Assembly: GCA_964556665.1 (NCBI GenBank)
Contig: CAZKXU010000011.1
Coordinates: 1 to 52,076, forward strand
Length of the DNA stretch: 52,076 nt
Origin: CAZKXU01 sp964556665
Lineage (GTDB): Bacteria; Bdellovibrionota_C; UBA2361; CAZKXU01
Direction: 5' to 3'
The notes under the pieces were generated by a model. It saw only the letters and a program-made list of their open reading frames with translations. It was not told where the DNA came from and made no database searches. Shown here in pieces: positions 49,430 to 52,076 of the stretch; the stretch's first letter is position 1; each line of letters begins with the position of its first letter. A program made the translations under genes and the position numbers.

Positions 49430-49952
49430 CTAGCCATCTGCTAGGACTTTATGAGCAAAGAGCAAGGTAAGCTTTTCACAGTCCATGAAGCCTAGCTTGT
49501 GGAAGGTGTTGTTGGCGTCAAAAACTCCATCACTACAAAATGAATGCAAATGTGGATTGAAATTCAACGAGTCTCCGTTCGTCTGTATAGCAAAAGCGAC
49601 ACCGGGAACACCTTTGTCAGGGAGCGCCGATTCGAACATAAGACGGAGGCTTTCCCATGCGGCCTTGAACAGAAGCTGGGTATTTTTGCGATCAAACTTA
49701 AAGTAGGGGCGCAGTCTTTTTGGGATGCTCCAAACGAGGTGGCGGTTGTCGACTGGAGCAAGAATTTTGTGTTCAAGGGTCTCGGCGAAAATGATGGCGC
49801 GTTTAGCGGCGCAACTTGGGCAGATGCGCTTCTTGCAACTAAAGGCGATTAAAAGAGTATGCTTACACTGCTCATTCTCGCAAACGGCTTTCGCAAAGCC
49901 GTGCGCAAAAATGCCGCAATTCAAATAGGCATCGAAGGTTTCAAGAACTTAG
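49430..49952 (-). pseudogene. IS91-family transposase fragment, second copy
   Basis: Reads VLETFDAYLNCGIFAHGFAK, the full Cys-rich part SCKKRICPSCAAKRAIIF, LVWSIPKRLRPYFKFDRKN, and the HUH segment FNPHLHSF, then stops at HKVLADG. Similarity to the first copy begins sharply near 49952, where an in-frame stop lies just upstream, and the C-terminal third with the catalytic tyrosines is missing. It retains exactly the region deleted from the 45078 copy, so neither copy is complete. Confidence 0.82.
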
Positions 49953-49979
49953 AGAAAAGGTACGTGCAGTGTGCAGTGG

Positions 49980-51149
49980 CTAAATCGACAACCACATTTC
50001 GAAGAGCGATAAAACAACCATTATTGGCAGCACAGTTAACCCAAGTCTATTTGCCCATTTCATATACTCAATCTGAAGATGCCGTCCGATAAGAGCTTCA
50101 ACAGTAAAAAAAAGAAAATGTCCGCCACCTAGAAAAAAAGGAAGTGGCATTAGATATAATAGCGCTAGAAAGACACTTGAAAAAAATATCCAACTGACAA
50201 TAAGTCTTAGCCAATTATTGGATTTGTATTCTGATTCCTCTGAAGAGATCGGAAAAGCTACCCGTTTTCTAACTTCATTGGTTGAAAAAAAGCTGGTAGG
50301 GCTGGTAGCAAATGTTGTTAATATTATTCTATGCGTTGCCATATCTTCTAAGGAAAGATAAAACACATCGATTATATTAAAGGGCTTTCTTACATGAATA
50401 GGTGTTATTCCTATTCGATAAAGAGCTTGTTTCTTATTTTGTTCTTCAGAAAAAAGAGCCTCTCCAGTTTTTGGATCGTAAGCTCTAGCTGTAACCTTAA
50501 CTTCGATTGGCCGGTTGTCTCTTAGTATTGCAATGCTCATCTCGTTTCCTGCTGATGAAGCAATGGTACTACTAAGCGAGGTCCAACTATCGATTGGATA
50601 GCCGTCAATACTCACTACTAGGTCTTTTGGCTTTAATCCGACAATCCGCGCTGGAGCTCCATGAAAAGTGGAACCTACAATCGGCTTATCACTTGGAACT
50701 TCAATACCAAAATAAGCATGCGATAAAAATGACACTATAAAGGCAAAAATAATAAGAGCTGCCGGACCGCCAAGTACAATTAAACTTTTTTGCCAATATT
50801 TTTTGTGTAAAAACAGCTGCTGCTTATCAGCAACGTCCTTGCTTTTCATGAGACTTATCGCGCTCGGGCCATCTCCAGCCATTTCCAGGCGTCCGCCAAG
50901 GGGGATAATTCCAATTGAATAAGTGGTAGTCCCTATTTGTTTTGCCCATACAATTTTTCCAAATCCAAAGGCAAAATTCATTACGCCTACGTTGCAAAGT
51001 TTGGCAGAAAGAAAGCGGCCCAATTCATGAATTAGTGACAGCAATACTAAGGAATTCATCAGGATTATTTGGATAATAAGAATAAATGGGAATATAATTT
51101 TACACAGCAAAAAATTCGTTTTTGTAGATTCGTTGTGAATGGAATTCAT
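49980..51149 (-). CDS. Site-2 protease (RseP/M50) homologue with lost catalytic residues
   Basis: 389 residues. The layout is that of RseP: an N-terminal membrane helix with LSLIHELGRFLSAKLCNVGV, then FGFGKIVW and IPLGGRLEMAGDG, a PDZ domain (GSTFHGAPARIVGLKPKDLVVSIDGYPID), and C-terminal helices with LPFFLGGGHFLFFTVEAL. The zinc motif HExxH reads HELGR, and the LDGGH motif reads LGGGH, so a zinc-binding His and the Asp ligand are both gone. Each change can arise by one base (CAC to CGC, GAT to GGT). The open frame is otherwise intact, which favours an inactive regulator over a decayed gene. It stands alone, between an IS91 fragment and an IS1182 fragment. Confidence 0.85.
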   Translation of the reverse strand: MNSIHNESTKTNFLLCKIIFPFILIIQIILMNSLVLLSLIHELGRFLSAKLCNVGVMNFAFGFGKIVWAKQIGTTTYSIGIIPLGGRLEMAGDGPSAISLMKSKDVADKQQLFLHKKYWQKSLIVLGGPAALIIFAFIVSFLSHAYFGIEVPSDKPIVGSTFHGAPARIVGLKPKDLVVSIDGYPIDSWTSLSSTIASSAGNEMSIAILRDNRPIEVKVTARAYDPKTGEALFSEEQNKKQALYRIGITPIHVRKPFNIIDVFYLSLEDMATHRIILTTFATSPTSFFSTNEVRKRVAFPISSEESEYKSNNWLRLIVSWIFFSSVFLALLYLMPLPFFLGGGHFLFFTVEALIGRHLQIEYMKWANRLGLTVLPIMVVLSLFEMWLSI

Positions 51150-51456
51150 AGCGGTGCTCTTCTCTAAATAGCCTTGAGTTCAGGAGTTAATTCTAAAGCC
51201 AATAGGTCATAATTAATTATTGAGCTAGTTATTGCAAGATATCTAACGTATTAGGAGATAAAACCAAATGCACGTTTAAGTAAAGATAGGAGCAGCGAGA
51301 TTCCACAGCGGCTGAAACTTTCACCTATCCCTGATTGGACTATCTGAGAATATAGATCATTTATTAAAGGGGATTCTGGAGGCTGACCGAAAAGTATCAA
51401 CCAAGTTACTGAAAGGAGGTAGATACTGGCGTGAAAAAATATGCTAAGAAATAGGA
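51150..51456. other. Gap upstream of the IS1182-like transposase
   Basis: About 300 bases. A short minus-strand frame (51251-51511) with a hydrophobic stretch has no Shine-Dalgarno sequence and overlaps the transposase start, so I do not count it. Nothing else is supported. Confidence 0.4.
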
Positions 51457-51957
51457 ATGAAAACATTTCGCAGTGGGATGAGTCGCAATCAGTTAACGAT
51501 GTTACCGGCAAGCATAGAAGAATATGTTTTGCCTGAGGATCTAGTTAGGTATGTGGATGTACTAGTAGAGGAGTTTGATCTTAGCGAGATAGAGACCAGC
51601 TATTCAGCTTTTGGTAGACCTGCATATTCGCCACGGCTTTTGGTAAAGGTATTACTGTACGGTAAGATGCGTGGCATTCGTTCTGGCAGAGAACTTAGCC
51701 GAGCATGCCGAGAGAACTTAAGATTTATATATCTAGCCTGCAATGAGCAGCCTGATTTTCGGACAATAAATGACTTTAGAAAGGTTCACAGTGCTAGTTT
51801 AGCGAAACTGCTTAGGCAGACTATAGAGATAGGATTGAATGAGGGTATAATTGATTTGAAGCAGGTTTGTATAGACGGGACAAAGCTAGGGGCATCAGCT
51901 GGTCGCCGTTCATTTAAGAGCCAGCTAATTGGTGCCAGGCAACTACGACTCAAATAA
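51457..51957 (+). CDS. IS1182-family transposase, C-terminally truncated
   Basis: 166 residues. It matches the N-terminal DUF772-type domain of IS1182 transposases: MLPASIEEYVLPEDLVRYVDVLVEEFDLSEIETSYSAFGRPAYSPRLLVKVLLYG, then GIRSGRELSRACRENLRFIYLAC, PDFRTINDFRK, and the first catalytic Asp in CIDGTKLGA. The frame ends soon after this Asp, and the remaining ~270 residues are missing from the following sequence, so the protein cannot be active. An ATG at 51478 is an alternative start. Confidence 0.8.
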   Translation: MKTFRSGMSRNQLTMLPASIEEYVLPEDLVRYVDVLVEEFDLSEIETSYSAFGRPAYSPRLLVKVLLYGKMRGIRSGRELSRACRENLRFIYLACNEQPDFRTINDFRKVHSASLAKLLRQTIEIGLNEGIIDLKQVCIDGTKLGASAGRRSFKSQLIGARQLRLK

Positions 51958-52076
51958 TTTCAATATTATATGATCTAAAAGTTTCCTGGCAAAGATTTCT
52001 CCGGGCTAAAGAATATAAACTTGTATTGCCTCTGATGGAAATGGAACTTTCGCAATGAGCCGATACTTGGTACCAG

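Noticed and set aside
45078..49952. A functional composite transposon bounded by IS91-type copies
   Set aside because: Neither copy encodes a complete transposase, and I could not identify oriIS or terIS ends, so present mobility is not supported.
51251..51511. 86-codon minus-strand frame upstream of the IS1182 fragment
   Set aside because: No ribosome-binding site, overlaps the transposase start, no similarity recognised.

Overview
The window comes from a Gram-negative, roughly 40-45 % G+C bacterium. Many proteins carry Sec signal peptides or lipoboxes, and ApaG, CmoB, SrkA, SahR, a DUF898 protein and the long form of PurC all recall Proteobacteria or related deep lineages. No rRNA gene or species-diagnostic marker is present, so I do not name a taxon. 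Coding density is high and the genes lie on both strands in short operons.

Layout. 1-5.1 kb: the 3' end of a Clp-type AAA+ gene with a defaced ATPase site, methylmalonyl-CoA epimerase overlapping a 3-hydroxyisobutyrate-dehydrogenase-like gene, isocitrate dehydrogenase on the minus strand, a small Cys-rich secreted protein, and Sua5. 5.1-5.9 kb: a two-gene toxin-antitoxin-like nucleotidyltransferase module with a palindromic operator over its -10 box and start codon, closed by an intrinsic terminator. 6.1-13.5 kb: an RmlC-like epimerase overlapping a thiolase, two secreted proteins (one with calcium-binding TSP3 repeats), and PEP carboxylase. 13.5-17.9 kb: a RAYT-like transposase, an orphan LivK-like binding protein, and a DEAD-box helicase behind a structured leader. 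18-20.3 kb: sahR-ahcY, the S-adenosylhomocysteine recycling unit, with a clear operator. 20.5-26.4 kb: apaG and cmoB diverging, a three-gene ABC-2 exporter with a nested palindrome inside the operon, tRNA-Thr(CGU), and a Dam-type methylase overlapping tag. 26.4-32.5 kb: mostly minus-strand genes (srkA, a polytopic GT-C-like protein, purC, two hypotheticals) plus an SGNH hydrolase. 32.5-38.3 kb: one long plus-strand run, def-fmt-rpe-S1 protease-plsY-DUF898-M48. 38.3-43.3 kb: clpX, a lipoprotein M48 protease, and hypothetical secreted or membrane proteins.

From about 42.7 kb to the end the window is accessory. There is a G+C-rich membrane protein, an IS3 remnant, a G+C-rich orphan DUF3396 (TsiV-like) immunity gene, two inverted copies of an IS91-type transposase (one with an internal deletion, one a fragment), a frameshifted urocanase remnant, a GNAT acetyltransferase, an orphan Phd-type antitoxin, an IS110 element, a site-2-protease homologue that has lost catalytic residues, and a truncated IS1182 transposase.

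Cross-cutting signals. At least three kinds of intergenic palindromic repeats are scattered between genes, and the RAYT-like gene is a candidate mobiliser. Several genes have a -10 box ending only 7-9 bases before ATG and no Shine-Dalgarno sequence, which suggests leaderless transcripts. Two separate proteins (the Clp module and the site-2 protease) keep their fold signatures but have lost catalytic residues; these are the most unusual protein-level observations here.
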